A DNA stretch of 64,000 nt from Takakia lepidozioides (GCA_030704615.1 CM060734.1:21140001-21204000), one strand, 5' to 3'. Positions 1-11,953 are shown, numbered from the stretch's first letter. Notes: generated from the sequence alone by a model not told the origin. Numbers and translations: made by a program.

Positions 1-1100
1 GCCAATTTGGTACCAGTAACGACAACATGCACCTGTTCGAAACAATACATGACGACTGTTCCAGTCCCGGATTGCAATCTCTCTATTCTCCCGCCTTTCA
101 AGTCCAGTAGGAGCACACGGCGAGGAGTATTGGCAATTGGAGGAAACAATCTGTATAGCGATGAAATATCGCGACAAAGTAAGTGCTGCATCGGAGCAAA
201 CGACGGGTGAAGGAGCTTCCCGGCGAAGTTTTGAACTCCTCAGCAATGCAAAGTGAGTAGGAGGGAACTCCAGAAGATCTATGACCTAGTGACAGGGCCA
301 AAGACCCCCTGGGGCACCACCAGTATTTTAACTGCCAGGAAGCGGCAGACTGCTTGTATGGCGAAACCATGGAAACCAGCGAAAGGATTGGCTTTTCTTC
401 CCCGATTCCCTTGAGAATTTACAAGCAGCTACATGGCATCTAATCATAATTTTTCAACAAGTTTGGTGATTTTTGGAGGTGATGAAAGACGACATCAAAT
501 TATCAAACCGGAGGAAGTTGCGAAGGGCGATTAAATGGAATTTTAGCTCATCTAATGGATGAAAAATGGAAGTTCGACCTGCAAGCTGAATGGATGAAAA
601 GAAAACCTAGCGCCAACTGGTCATCCATTGGATGGATGAAGAAACCACATTTATCATTATCTCCAAGGTTTTCCATCCATGATTAGTAGTTTATTGTGTT
701 CTATCGTTTTTAAATTATAGACTCATGTAGGAAATAATAGTTTAAGACTATCCTTCACTAGTTTAAGAGGCCCCAAAAACACAATAAAAGAAGAGCAAGC
801 TCATCTTTGTTCTTCATCTAGACTCATTTCTTTGCTTTGGCCTTTTGCTTGTATAGTTCGTTTTGAGCTTGAGGGAGCTAGATCCTAGAGGGTTGAGCTT
901 ATGGCTCTCTAGTAGTAGAAGCGAGCATAGTGAGAGCGGGATAGTCCTAGCTCAAGGCCTTGTGGACATCTGAGGCAAGAAGTAGAGGAAGCACTCCATG
1001 AAGTGGGAGACTTGAGAACGAGTAGGAGGCCGGAGGAGGACCAGATTTGAGTACCATTCTACCGAGCGATTTAGTGCATCCCGAGCTCCACTTGTTTCAG
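1..1100 (+). repeat. Dispersed repeat, inverted copy at 9650-10870
   Basis: This stretch matches, as a diverged inverted copy, the reverse complement of about 9650-10870. Matching landmarks occur in collinear order: the run near 60-130 against 10670-10740, the segment around 285-330 against 10480-10510, the GGATGGATGAAA-rich stretch at 540-660 against 10130-10240, and the segment at 720-900 against 9890-10080. The 10.0-kb copy read on the minus strand has a TATAAAAG-like box, which fits a retroelement LTR or leader. No intact reading frame is visible. What element it belongs to is not resolved. Confidence 0.6.
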
Positions 1101-2440
1101 AGGGTGACTTCCCATATTATCTTGACCTCTGAATTCAATTGTTCCATGTGTTGTTTAAGCTTTCCCAAGAATGGACCTTATAGCATTGCTTGCTAGAAAT
1201 TTGTAAAAACTAACCATCTTTCGAAGAGGATGTGTGTGAATCTTTATGTGCATGTGTGATGAGCACAGGTGTGAAGCCCAAAGAGGGGTGTGGATTTTAC
1301 ATGAGCAGTGAGCATGAGCATGAGCATAATCCAAGGAATATTCCCAGATTTTGGCCCGCCACCACGCAATTTCCCATTGCTTTTGAGGTGAAAAATAGGT
1401 ATGATAGCCATCGTTGTGGCCCATAGACCGCAGATGTGGTTTATCGAGATTTGGTTCGGGAGTTGCCGAACCTAAATAGTCGGTGCAGACTATATGAGAA
1501 AAAAATCTAATGGATAGGTAGTCGGTGCCGACTATAGGCACTGCGACCTCCATCAGGGGTATAGGCGCGCGACAAAAATGCACGGTAATCCGGCAGTACC
1601 TGACTACAGGCACAAGCAGCACACACAAGGCGGTAATAGGAAATTTTGTAATAAACAGGATTTTTTGAACATGGTTAAAATCGATGCATTCGACATTCGG
1701 AACTTTGTTATTTATTTTCCGTGGAATAGTATCCAATGGCCGCTTAAGGAGTAGTCGACAACGACTATAGCCATTGGAGGGAGTGGGAAACGTTTGCGGC
1801 AATCATTTTCCCGCTCGTGCATGTAGAAAACAGAATAGAAATGAGCCAAAGTGATGGTATCTTGTTAGGGCTACGTTTCTGTTTAACAGGTGACATTCCA
1901 CTTTGTGGAACGACATTCGCTGACGTTACCTCCACGATGGTGAGAGGCCATCTTCACACAGGTGAGGGCAATCCTCCAGCACATGAATCACAAGAAGGTG
2001 GAGTGGTTGAGCGGTATGGCAATGATGAGGGGAGAGGTGCAGAGGAACATGGGAGTGAAAGTGGACATTCGCCTGATGCCAATTTTGAAGCAGGGCCTCA
2101 CTGTCATCTTTAGTGCTCTCCTATGTATGGAAGCTTCCCATAGCCATTACAAAGTTGATGTTAAAGAGTATGGCTTGGGATTCTGTGGCCTCCTGCTAAA
2201 GAAACATTTCATTTCCTTTGTCTCGTTTGTTTCCATTTTGTCCCATGAGATGTTTCTGATTTCCGCCAACGTTCTAAGGTAACAAAAGAGAGCATTAGCT
2301 AGCGGCGAGTATAGTTGGAGAAGTTCATTTGCAAGTAATGTGCTTTATGAGTATGTCCGGAAGTGACTATATATTTTGGGTATGACAACACCTTCCGTTT
2401 TTTCGACTTCGGTCGAACAAATCTTGTTTGCTCACGTGGT
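1101..2440. other. Intergenic, no gene supported
   Basis: The open frames here (the longest is about 215 codons on the minus strand at 1155-1802) overlap others on the opposite strand, show no recognisable motif, and lack splice context. I see no gene. The segment lies downstream, on the minus strand, of the methyltransferase-like fragment at 2443-3224, but no matching C-terminal methyltransferase motif I could be found in it. Confidence 0.4.
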
Positions 2441-2442
2441 GC

Positions 2443-3224
2443 CCTTCAAGTACTCCAACTTTCTACGCATCTTCGGATTTCAATCTCTGTCTTTGCATCC
2501 CCCTTGCAAAACAGTACAAGGCACCCTTTGTCTTTTAATAGGGAAGATGCCAATGCCAAAGCATGTGGCACTGTATCCTTCGTCTTCGTGTTCCAACCTG
2601 GAACAACAAAGTCTCGGACAGTGCCTTTCACGACTTGTCCATCTGGAATGTCAACGATCACCAGGTCTGCCCTTGTTTTCATACCCTTGGGCATCCGGTG
2701 CATAGCGTCACTGGATGGATGTCTCTCGCGTCTATTTGTCCCCTCGGCTTTGGCCACCTGCTCGTAGTTCCTTTTGATGCCAACCTTTGAATAACAAATT
2801 GATACCAATCGCACTTTAAACATGTTACCTCTGTTTTTTCAACTGAGTCTCGCAACGCTATCGCTTCGTAGAGCAACACTGATGCAAGCTGCAATACCCT
2901 ACCCGCATTGCTGCTGAACATCAACGTCCACCTCCTCCGCTTCACCTGGAAATTGTGCAAGGCATCTTCAAACTGCCCTCCAGTTTCGTTGTCGTTTCTG
3001 TTTGCACCGTCTGTCTCATCCACACCCTCCGCACCGCTGTTGCCACCACGATCCCTGCCGGGGGAGGGGTTTTGCACTGTGGCCGTGTTTTTTTTGGGTT
3101 TCTGTTTCCTTTTACGCTGTTTTTTGGCAGCCGCGGCAGCCGCTAGATCAGTGTTCGCCTCTTCAATATGGGCTGCAGCTTCTTCGGCTGCCTCCTCCCA
3201 ACCCCCATATAGCGGTCGCTTCAT
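2443..3224 (-). pseudogene. Methyltransferase-half fragment of the ParB/MTase-like family
   Basis: Two exons can be read on the minus strand: 3224-2829 with a GTAACA donor, and 2784-2443 after an AAAG acceptor, in phase. The first encodes an alanine/lysine-rich basic segment. The second contains VDIPDG followed by LLKDKGCLVLF, which aligns with LLDIPDG and LLDDGGCVVVLA in the full-length gene at 57469-63691. The frame stops soon after 2443, so the S-adenosylmethionine-binding motif I half is missing. The upstream ParB-like half is also missing: the first eight codons are read from the outermost palindrome of the hairpin array that begins near 3204, so the foldback element apparently landed in or truncated the gene. 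I call it a fragment. Family assignment rests on the conserved DIPDG and following strand motif. Confidence 0.6.
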
Positions 3225-3540
3225 TTTTAAAATAAAAATAAAACAGCGACCGCCGTATTGGCGGTCGCTTCATTATTTTGAAAAACGAAAAAGAGCAACC
3301 GCTGTATTGGCGGTTGCTTCATATTGTTTTTAAAAACAAAAACGACTGCCGTAGTTGCAGTCGCTTCATTTATTTTTATTTTTAAAAAAGAGCCACTGCC
3401 GCTAAATGGCGGCCGCTAAATTTTTAAAAAACAAAGTGAGCGACCGCCAAAGCTGCATTTAAAAAAAAAATTAAAGAAGCGACCGGCAAGCGGCGGTCGC
3501 TTAATTTCAAAATCAAAATCAAAATATGCGACGGCCGGCG
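3204..3540. repeat. Left hairpin array (GCGACCGCC palindromes)
   Basis: Seven or eight units follow each other every ~50 bp (near 3204, 3243, 3293, 3341, 3389, 3437, 3476, 3528). Each reads as an inverted repeat of the form AGCGACCGCC-n-GGCGGTCGCTT, followed by an A/T-rich spacer. Substitutions are often matched on both arms of a hairpin (for example GCAACCGC with GCGGTTGC near 3293), which suggests that base pairing is maintained or copied. Confidence 0.75.
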
Positions 3541-4460
3541 AATGGGCCTCTCATTTTAAGATAATAGGGTCTTCAATGGGCACGTGCGATGTGGCCGGTG
3601 GGCCCCGCGCACGGACGCCCGGCTCCCGAGCACCCCGCCCGCCCCGCCCGCCGCTGCGCGCGGTCGCCCAGCCGCGGGCGCGGCTGCAGCAACCGCGCCC
3701 GCGCCCCGTCCGCCGCGCGGCCAGTCCCCCGCCCATGAGTCCGCTGCCCGCCAGTCCGCTGACGGCGCAGGATCGCCACCGTCCATTCCCATAACCCATC
3801 CGAGCCCTCCATTTTTAGGGTTGCGAAAATGGCAATGATCTTCCCACCAAATCCCGGCCGCTCTCTTTTGACGGCTGTTTGTTGTCCGATGTTGCGGTAG
3901 GCGTTTCCATGCACGCGACTGTTCCTCTTTTGCGCGCGATGTTCATGATGATGATGAAGCGTGTGCTTGAACATGAGAGGACTGTCTCGGCACTACAGCC
4001 ACCATCGTGCATATGCTTCCACTATTTTTGCCTTCTTGTTGTGCTTTCGGGAACCTTCGTTTTATGGTTTGGTTCTATGTCATAAATATAGAGAATACGG
4101 ACATCTGTCGTCGATAACGTCCTCTGCTTGTGATCCGTCATGATACGTTTAGCCCCTTCGTACTGCATCCCTCATGAGAGCCTTCACAAGTTTAGTTCGT
4201 TAAAGGAACCCATGGGTAACATGGGCGCGAAAATGGCGGAAGTGTATGCACATGGGGGCGTGTATTGCAGATTTCGTATCGGACGATGGGACTGTTTATG
4301 TGACCAAGTATAGCGGCTTGCATCCGTCGTGCATAAGTTGTGGAAAATGGTGGAGAATCTGAAGAAACCCAGCTTTGTGATGGATCCACATGGTATTATA
4401 TAAGGGATGGCAGCAAAAAAAAACAATTCGAGTTGTCACGGAACACCATCCAGTCGTAAG

Positions 4461-4604
4461 GTCCTCAAACATCCACACGCACCTGCTAAATGCAGATGTC
4501 TGAGCCACGACGGGAGTAGGTGCAGAATCGGTACATTGTCGCATTTGCCAGGAGACGGACCAGGCTGAGACAATTGCATCTGCAAATGCGCGTGGATGTT
4601 TGAG
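4461..4604. repeat. ~37-bp inverted repeat inside the foldback element
   Basis: CCTCAAACATCCACACGCAC at 4461 and its inverted counterpart at about 4566-4604 form arms of about 37 bp with a few mismatches. They enclose roughly 70-100 bp, so the segment could fold into a long hairpin. It lies in the interior of the element, separate from the arm arrays. Confidence 0.6.
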
Positions 4605-4619
4605 GTCCGTTGTGTCGCG

Positions 4620-5060
4620 ACGTTCACAGTGGGTCCGCTGGCCCGTCAGTGCTCCGGATATTCCTCTTATCGCGTGCATAACAGTCAGTTTGGAGGTGGT
4701 CTGCTGGAAGTCCGTCTGTTGGGATATCAGTCTGTCGCACTTGTGAATTTGTCAGTCTGTTGTGTCGGAAGTCTGTTGCACTAAGTCTGTTTGACTTCTT
4801 ATTTTCCCTCCGGTCAGTCTTTTGGCTTGTTCTCCCGCCAGTCTGGCGAAACGTCCGTCTGCTGGACAGTTCTCCTCTATGGATATCAGTCTGTTGGACT
4901 GTGCATGCATCAGTCTGTTGTGCCACGAGTCTGTTCGCAATGGGTGTGTTCGACTTTCCTGTTCTCCCCTTACTCTCTTTTGTCTTCATTCCGCTGGCAG
5001 GGAAGTGCCTCCAATATGAAGCCGCTTCGCCTCAACAAAGCGAATAGTCCGCTGGACTGG
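4620..5060 (+). repeat. Degenerate AGTCTG minisatellite
   Basis: CAGTCTG/AAGTCTG/CGTCTG words recur every 15-45 bp (TCAGTCTGTTG, AAGTCTGTTG, CCAGTCTGGC and similar). A related CAGACTGGC/GGACTGGC array runs at 5970-6120 in the opposite sense. The two arrays may be the same simple repeat in inverted positions of the element. Confidence 0.5.
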
Positions 5061-5692
5061 CGGTCCGGTGGACTCTCGGCCCGATGGAAAATGAGTTTGC
5101 TGCACTTGCGAGGACCGTGGATGAATTTGCTGGACCTTGAAACAGCATTGGCAACCACGTTTGTAAGACTCTCCATACTCCGACTTCTTTCTCCTTGGGC
5201 CTTTATGAGGGCAAGATGTTCCAGCACCCACAAGAGGTCCTCCACGCTTCTGTTTTGGATCCTCCACTATTGCCTTGTTGGTGCGCTTGTCATCAGGACC
5301 GTAGCAGCATTGATACCTGGACAGAAAATTCTAAAATCGATATCCAACGACTTGAGGAAGCATAAAATCAGAGAACTCGTGAAACAAAAAATGGCAACAG
5401 ACATACAATGAAACGTCAAAAGGACTGAGGATGGTCCACACATAATACTGGACAGAAATGTGTTGGCTCTGGGTGCTTTTCGCGAGCCGGGTTCCACTTT
5501 AGAATGGACATTCACCCAAAACTGAGTGGGGTAGTCCTCCAAACTCTCCTCTCCCAGGACGAAGTCACCAACTCCATCCCAAGGTATGCAGGCCTTTTCA
5601 ACATTCACTCGCACATCCATAAACCCATATTGCGTCTCACTCTTCCAATAGAGATCCTTCCTGTTGAAGGGTCCTGGTTTTGCTGTTTGCAA
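4986..5692 (-). pseudogene. Captured gene fragment inside foldback element, unknown function
   Basis: Minus-strand frames at 5692-5267 and 5267-4986 look coding in part. The first has a segment ending in GEESLEDYPTQFWVN. The second has cysteine-rich text including YKRGCQCCFKV. I do not recognise the domain; the spaced cysteines and basic residues could be a degenerate zinc-binding region. Stops and frame changes separate the parts. Its position between long inverted arms resembles gene-fragment capture by Pack-MULE-like elements. It could equally be what is left of the element's own protein. Confidence 0.35.
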
Positions 5693-6299
5693 ACATTATC
5701 GAAGAGGCCGTATAAGCGGGCTTTCCGTGATCAGTATATCATCGGGTTTTGCTTCCATGTCCATGCCCTATACAGTACAAAGGACACGCTTCTGAACATG
5801 CAAGAAACGCACCGCAGTACAGGACACGATCGACAACGTGCCAGGAGAACAGTGCGCACGTTCGCGGCTGCTGGCAAGTGGCAGGCGGCAGGGATGCAGG
5901 TTTGAATTGCAGCCCTAAAAATGGAGGGCTCGGATGGGTTATGGGAATGGACGGTGGCGATCCTGCGCCGTCAGCGGACTGGATGGCAGGGGACTGGCCA
6001 GCGGACTGGCGGGCAGACTGGCAGACTAGCAGACTGTTGGGCAGCGGACTGGCGGACTGGCAGACTGCTGGGCAGCAGACTGGCCAGCGGCGGACAAGCA
6101 GACTGGAGGGCGGGGGACTCATGGGCGGGGGACTGGCCGCGCAAAGGACGGGGGCGCGGACGCGGTTGCTGAAGCCGCGCCCGCGGCTGGGCGACCGCAA
6201 GCAGCGGCGGGCGGGGCGGGCGGGGTGCTGGGGAGCCGGGCATCCGTGCACGGGGCCCACCGGCCATATCGCACGTGCCTATTGAAGACCCTATTATCT

Positions 6300-6640
6300 T
6301 AAAATGAGAGGCGGCGAATGGCGGTCGTTGTATTTTTTAAATATTTTTAAACTACGAGCAACTGCCAATCTGGGCGGTCGCTTAATTTTTTTAAATAATA
6401 ATTTTCAAGCGACCGCCAATATAGGCCGTCGCTTAATTTAAAATATAATAAATTGTAGGTGACCGCCAATATGGGCGGTCGCTTCATTTAAAGCTTCATA
6501 AATTGTCGGCAACCGCCAATATAGGCGGTCGCTTAATTTAACAAAATATTAAATTACAAGCAACCGCCAATATGGGTGGTCCATTGATTTAAATAATAAT
6601 AACTTCTAAGCGACCGCTAATATGGGCGGACGTATTTTTA
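6300..6640. repeat. Right hairpin array (GCGACCGCC palindromes)
   Basis: Seven units (near 6310, 6353, 6408, 6459, 6508, 6558, 6608) repeat every ~50 bp, each of the form AGCGACCGCCAATATGGGCGGTCGCTT with an AT-rich spacer. This is the inverted counterpart of 3204-3540. The outermost unit (GCGACCGCTAATATGGG) matches the reverse complement of the leftmost one, so 3204 and 6640 are probably close to the true ends. Confidence 0.75.
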
Positions 6641-9600
6641 AAAATGAATTAATAATTTTAATAATTGGCCACGTCTGTTTTACACCGTGGCTGCCATGTC
6701 ATTACGAAGGGTAGAAGTAAATGTTAAAAGTCAAATATAAGAAAAAATACATGGATAAACGTCCAGATTCGACGTGACGTCTGACGTGTCCGGGCCAAAT
6801 CACGTCAGGAATGATAACTAGGGACAAATGTAGGTGATAGTAGTGTTCGGGTGAGGTAGGCGTTCCTCTACCTCCACATAATTTTCTAACCCACACCCAA
6901 ACAGCCAACACATCCAGTCAAATGGAAGATCAATAAAGCTCATTTTGCTCAAAAAGGAGGTGGCCTCCCCAGACCTCCGAATAGTAGGAAGAAGACAATG
7001 GAAATCGATGCCTTCGTCCGCGATGGTGCGACACAAGGGGCAGCACCCTAAATACGCCACTTGTCAGGCGAGATGTGCCTCTAACGAGGATTGCATATTG
7101 AGATTCCCTAAGAAGGGGGGTTGGCAGCACCAGGGCCAACATGTATTAAACCTGAAAAAAGAAGAGATGGGGGCAGTGAGAGCCTTGTCCCCCCAATGGC
7201 CCTACTTTGGCCGAGATCCAGTACCCTCGGTACTCTTCGGCGATGTCCAGTATGCGGCCGCGCATTAACCTGCAAACTACGATTGCATCTTCGGTTCGCA
7301 CTTCGCCGGATCGGGTGCCGGAAATAACACGGTAAAGACCCACCACGCGTGCTTCAAAAGACAATAAAAACGATGGGCTTCAATATGATCGGTGGCCATG
7401 CTGCAGCTTCATGATTGCCATGGCGTTAGTAATTTCAATGAACACTGATCCAAACACCCTCATGCAAGAGCTTCTAATCTTCATGTGCCTGGGGTTCCTC
7501 AATCTCCACCTAATGGAGTAAGATCATGAATAAACAGTAAAGTATTGCATAGAAACAAATCAGGACGAGAACACATATTGTTAGTCCGTCCATAACAATT
7601 TGGAGAAGTCCTGACTATTCACTTACCTCCCGGCAGACGCACCATTCATATGACGAGCCTTGAGCGCGCGCGGTCAGGGTAACGGCATAGTAGTCTAGGG
7701 GGGCCGAGGTAAGTTGCGGTGTAGGTTGGGCTCACTGAACTGCCTACCCGACTGCGGTTAGTGCAGGGGTCCGTGGTTGTACATGGTGGCTATGATCACT
7801 ATCTAAGTCCTACCGGCAAAGAGAAATCACGTACTCCTCTTCACAGGGCGAGTTTGCGTTTCTAAGTCCTACGGTATCCTACAATCTACTCAGTAACTGC
7901 CTTCCAAGTCTTTGTGATTTATTGTCTAATTCCTACCGCCCAGGCCCCCGAGCCGCCTATAGCCGGGACATGTTTTAATCCCTTCACAAGGCACCTGCCG
8001 AGCCTAGGGAGAAGAGGGAAAATCGTCCTCTCCCAATGCCCCTCCTTCGCCGAGGGCTTGAGTTCAAGTCACCTCTAAATGGAAGGGCCAACGCTTCCTA
8101 CCCCAGTGCCTAAATACTTTGTTTTAGCAAAGGAGTGGCCAAAATGCTTATCGTCATCCAATAGGTTCACTCAATTCAATAAGGTGGTTCTAAGCCCTTC
8201 AACTCAACAAGTTCAATCAGTTTAATCAACGCCCTGCAGGCTATAACGAGCACCACGTGCATCTATCCTATTTAAGCAATTTCGCAAATCAGAAATGCTG
8301 GAGAATAAAAGAAATTAAGAAAATCAGAAAAAATACCTCCCCTATGGGAAATCATGTGGAGAGTCCAAAGATACCCTTGGTGCCTCAAAATGCCCTTGGG
8401 AACCCTATGGGTACCCAATGAGAACCGAGGAACACCCGGGAACCGTTCCCTGCCATGGGGAACTGTCGCGGCTCTATCGGATGAATGAATCTCGCTGAGA
8501 GCTCATCCCTGCCACTACATTCGTTAGTCCAGATTATGCACGCGGATAAAATAACCACTGGTGGGTCCAAGCCAGATTTCACCCCCCTTACATTATTTTA
8601 AGGTGCTGGTGCGCTTTCCCTCCATGGAAAAAGTCATTCTCTTGGGCACTAACACAAAGGCTCACTGTAGCCGAGTTTTTAGGACAGAGTACCTTCTCTC
8701 CTCCCTTGTCTCTCGAGGTCTCCGCCTCTAGCTCACTGCTCCCAGGCCCGCTTGGCTCTCTCTTGGAGTCCTAAGAACGCTCCCCTCCGAGGCTACGTCC
8801 TCCAAAAATCCTAGATTTTATCTACCACTGGCGCCTTAGATAATGGTTCCTAACCCTTAGAGGGGTATAAATTGAATCTAATAGCTAAAGATAAGAATAC
8901 CCCCATTTAAGGGAATTTGCAGACACATTGTCCGCTGGGTAAAACGCCCCCGCCACGTGGCGGGGCGCAGATCCACGCGTAGCGGTCCAAACCGTGGACC
9001 GCTGCGGTTAACGCCAGCGTCCGCCGTTCCGTCTCAACTTTTGGTTATCCAGCGGGTAAAGACCCGCACCCTGCTCGCATGCTTCAGGGCCACGCGGATG
9101 ATCCATGCGGCTGATGTACTTGATCTCAGTACGACTTAAGGTCAGCGCTGGGGCCCCGCTCCCGTACGTCGTGGCTAGGCCACGGCTGCCTCCACACTTT
9201 TAGTAATCGAGTCCCTACTCTCTTGGCGCAGCACCCGACTTTGGGGCAGCTGCTGTCAAGCGAAATTAACCCGCCCAAACCCCAATACAGAAAAATACAA
9301 CCCACCCTCCCCTAGGCCTCCATGGCTTGCTAGTGGGGGGGGGGGGGATTTAGCACATAGTGGCCTTATAGTGGCCTGATATCATAGATCCAGCCTACTG
9401 GCCTGCCTTTGCCAGGGCTGGCTATATTTCAAATTAGTAATCAAACACAAAGATTCCTTCTTCCAACAATTCAAATACAAGCCTCTATTGGTGCCCTTCC
9501 CAATAGACTATGGGGGTCGTCCCCTTGTCACTTCTAGACATGAAATAATGGGATTCCACAATGCACTCTCCTCTTTTGAAGAGTTTAAATCAGATTTTCA

Positions 9601-9649
9601 ACTTCAAGCTTTGCTTGGAAAATAAATGAATCACATACACAAATGGTGA
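6641..9649. other. Gene-poor stretch; small palindromes, G run
   Basis: No gene is supported. A minus-strand frame at 7364-7146 ends at a plausible splice-like site but has no recognisable motif. Two short palindromic sites stand out at about 8950-8967 (CCCCGCCACGTGGCGGGG) and 8980-9005 (AGCGGTCC...GGACCGCT). A run of about 14 G lies near 9336. The CTAAGTCCTAC word recurs at 7805-7935. Confidence 0.4.
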
Positions 9650-10870
9650 AATGGTAAGATGGGATCAACCTTTCTATGCGAGAGTGCTTGGGATGCTCTA
9701 TCAACTCAAGTAATGGTACTCTATGCGGCCTCCACTTGGGCTCTCATCCATAAGTTCATACCAGCCCCTCCTACTCGTCCTCAAGTCATTTTCCTCCACA
9801 TGAAATTGCCCTCTTCCTTCACAAATGAAAATGTCTCAAAGGCCCACAAGCTAGGCCACTTGCCTTAGCTTACAAGAATCCTACCTAACTAGGCAGCTTC
9901 AAGCTCCACTCCCTAGGATCTAGCCCCTCCTCAAGCCAAAAGCTAGCAAGCACTATAACAACAAGCAAGAGGAAACTAAGCAAATGAACTAGATGAAGAA
10001 TAAGAGAAGCCTTGCCCCCTCTTTTATACTGTTGTTGTGCCTAATAGACTAATGAAAAATATTCATTAAACTATTGTTTCTTTGGAGGATCTATAATATA
10101 CTATTCCACATGGATGAAAAGTCTTAGAGGCAAATGAAAGCTACATTTTCATCCATCCAATTGGATGACCAGTTGGCGCGAGTTGTCATTTCATCCATCC
10201 AGCTCCTCAAGGCGAATTCCAGGATTTTTCATCCATCCAAGAAATAGAAATGCAAATAATAGGCCTTGTGAGTGCCGTCGACCCAATAATTTGGCCCCGC
10301 TACTAATCAGCTCCATAAATCACCAAACTTGGTGACAAACTACAATTATATACCCCCTATCAGCCTGTAAATTCTCAGCTCCATCGGTGGTAAAAAGTTG
10401 CGCTTCTCGCCATTCGTCGTATTTTCGCTACACACATATTTTGTGGTATATTTGGAAATCAAATCCCTGGTGATGGCTCTGGGGTCTTTGACCCTGCCAC
10501 TAAGTCATAGGTTGTCCAGAGTCCCCTCCAGTTATCCCGCACCGCTAACAAGTCCACGCTTCGCCGTTTGAAGTCAACCTGACTTGCTGTTATTCCGATG
10601 CGGCCAATTGTTTTGTTGCGATATTTCATCGCTATACATGTCGCTTCCACAATTGCCAAGCTCCTCGCCGTGTGTTCCTACTAGACTTGAAAGGCGGGAG
10701 AAAAGAGAGATCGCAATCTGGGACTGGAACAGTCATCCTGTATTGTTCGAACAGGATTAACTCGCCGTTTCTGGTATTGAATTGGCAGCCTAATCTGCTG
10801 TCGATACAGCTTCTTACGGTCATCTTGACGCCAGAGTTCCACTCCATGGTCGTCGCAGACACTGTCTAAT
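9650..10870 (-). repeat. Inverted copy of the repeat at 1-1100
   Basis: Read on the minus strand this follows the same order as 1-1100: a segment with short frames (10862-10459), a GGATGGATGAAA-rich part (10240-10130), then a TATAAAAG-like box near 10030 and a CTTCATCTAG segment. The arms are clearly diverged, so the pair is old or comes from two separate insertions. It ends close to where the MULE-SWIM fragment begins at about 11005. Confidence 0.6.
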
Positions 10871-11004
10871 TTCCTACGTGCTTTACCAACGATTTCCAGA
10901 CAACTAACAAACCAACATGTTTTGGCAGTTTAATGCCGAAACCGCTTGTCTTATGATAAAAAATGATCTGAAAAGAAAAGTGTACCAATATATGCATCTA
11001 CACC

Positions 11005-11488
11005 TCACAAGTTTTGGTTTTGTCCTGATGACATGAAACGTTGCGTGATGGAAACTGTCCATGATTTGGTGATAATCAAACCTCAAATCCCAGAAGTTTG
11101 GCCAGTTAAGATGGGAACTACACTCTCTACACAGGAAATTGACATGATGGAGGATGCAGGATTTCGGCTCCCAAGAGGACCAACTGTCATAACGGTTAAT
11201 TCTTCGCATGATTTCCCTTCCCTATTTCCTGCGCGCCCTCCACATGGCAACGACTGGCCTACGAAAAGAAATGGAAAGGTGGTCCGGCGGGTTGAGGTAG
11301 GTGCAGAACACGAGTGCAAGATTGAATCAGCGAAAACCCTGCAGTGTCGGATCACCCACGTTGTCGATGTTCCCCCACCAGGCTACGGACAGGTGTATAG
11401 TATGGTGACGATGGGATCTGTTCTTCACAACAGGGCATACGAGGTAACTGTTTCCAATTTCCCGGATTGCACTTGCCCTCATAAATAA
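11005..11488 (+). pseudogene. MULE-SWIM C-terminal fragment
   Basis: The frame aligns with residues encoded at about 44300-44770 of the MULE-SWIM gene at 41443-44953. Shared blocks include HKFWFC.DD, VWPVK.GT.LS.QEI, WPTKR.GK.VRR and Y..TVSNFP.CTCP. It stops just after CTCPH, before the second half of the SWIM zinc-binding pattern, so it could not form the finger. It is a 3' gene fragment with no transposase core, lying between a dispersed repeat and an F-box/kelch fragment. The ancestral function would be DNA binding or transposition. Confidence 0.7.
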
Positions 11489-11503
11489 AATGGAATTCTA
11501 GCA

Positions 11504-11953
11504 ATGGCAGAGCCAGAGGACCAGTCGAAGGACAACTCCTTGATTCCGGGATTGACAGACCATGTGACACTAGAATGCGTTGTATGGGTGCCTCGCTCTT
11601 ATTATTTACCGTTGAAATGTGGTTATAAGAAATGGCAGAATGCGTTAGCGGTGGTTGATGACGAAGGCTGCAACGACATCTTTGAGACTCGCAAACAGAT
11701 ACGGATCAAGGATGAATGGGTTTACATGCTGGCTGGGCCTGCACACAATGTACAGCCTCTCATAAGTGCACGGAAGTGGTGGGCATTTGATTCCGTTAGT
11801 ACGCGTTGGCGTTGTCTGCCAGACTACCCTGTGGATTATACCTTTGAAGTTTCTGACAAGGAGTCGGCAGTTACAGGAACTCAGCTTTTGGTTTGCGGAC
11901 AGTACTCTAGAGGTTACATGGTATGGAGGTATGATCTAGAAATCAATGAATAG
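11504..11953 (+). pseudogene. F-box/kelch protein fragment
   Basis: A 149-codon frame starts at an ATG at 11504. Residues about 13-45 (LIPGLTDHVTLECVVWVPRS, then KCGYKKWQ) match the start of plant F-box/kelch proteins, whose F-box binds Skp1 in SCF ubiquitin ligases. A kelch-like region follows (EWVYMLAG, WWAFDSVSTRWRCLP, LLVCGQYSRGYMVWRYDLEINE). The frame ends in TAG exactly where kelch repeats of this family usually have tryptophan (typically NEW or NSW), so a TGG-to-TAG change is likely. Only one or two of the expected five or six kelch repeats remain. It begins 16 bp after the MULE-SWIM fragment, so it may be a gene piece carried by a transposon. Confidence 0.65.

Larger units (their letters stand above)
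3204..6640. mobile_element. Foldback/MULE-like element with ~0.7-kb inverted arms
   Basis: The arms 3204-3823 and 5911-6640 are inverted copies. The inner GC-rich parts (3545-3823 against 5911-6305) are nearly identical, including the TAAGATAATAGGGTCTTCAA stretch. The outer parts are arrays of roughly 28-nt palindromes (GCGACCGCC...GGCGGTCGC) about 50 bp apart with AT-rich spacers. The interior holds a minus-strand gene fragment and no recognisable transposase, so the element is non-autonomous. Long composite terminal inverted repeats with subterminal tandem repeats are known from foldback elements and some MULEs; which class this is I cannot tell. No clear target-site duplication was found. 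Confidence 0.65.

Noticed and set aside
1155-1802. 215-codon minus-strand frame
   Set aside because: No recognisable domain, odd composition, and no splice or repeat context supporting a gene.
3551-3974. Proline/arginine/alanine-rich frames on both strands at 3.55-3.97 kb
   Set aside because: GC-rich inverted arm of the foldback element; six-frame openness comes from composition.
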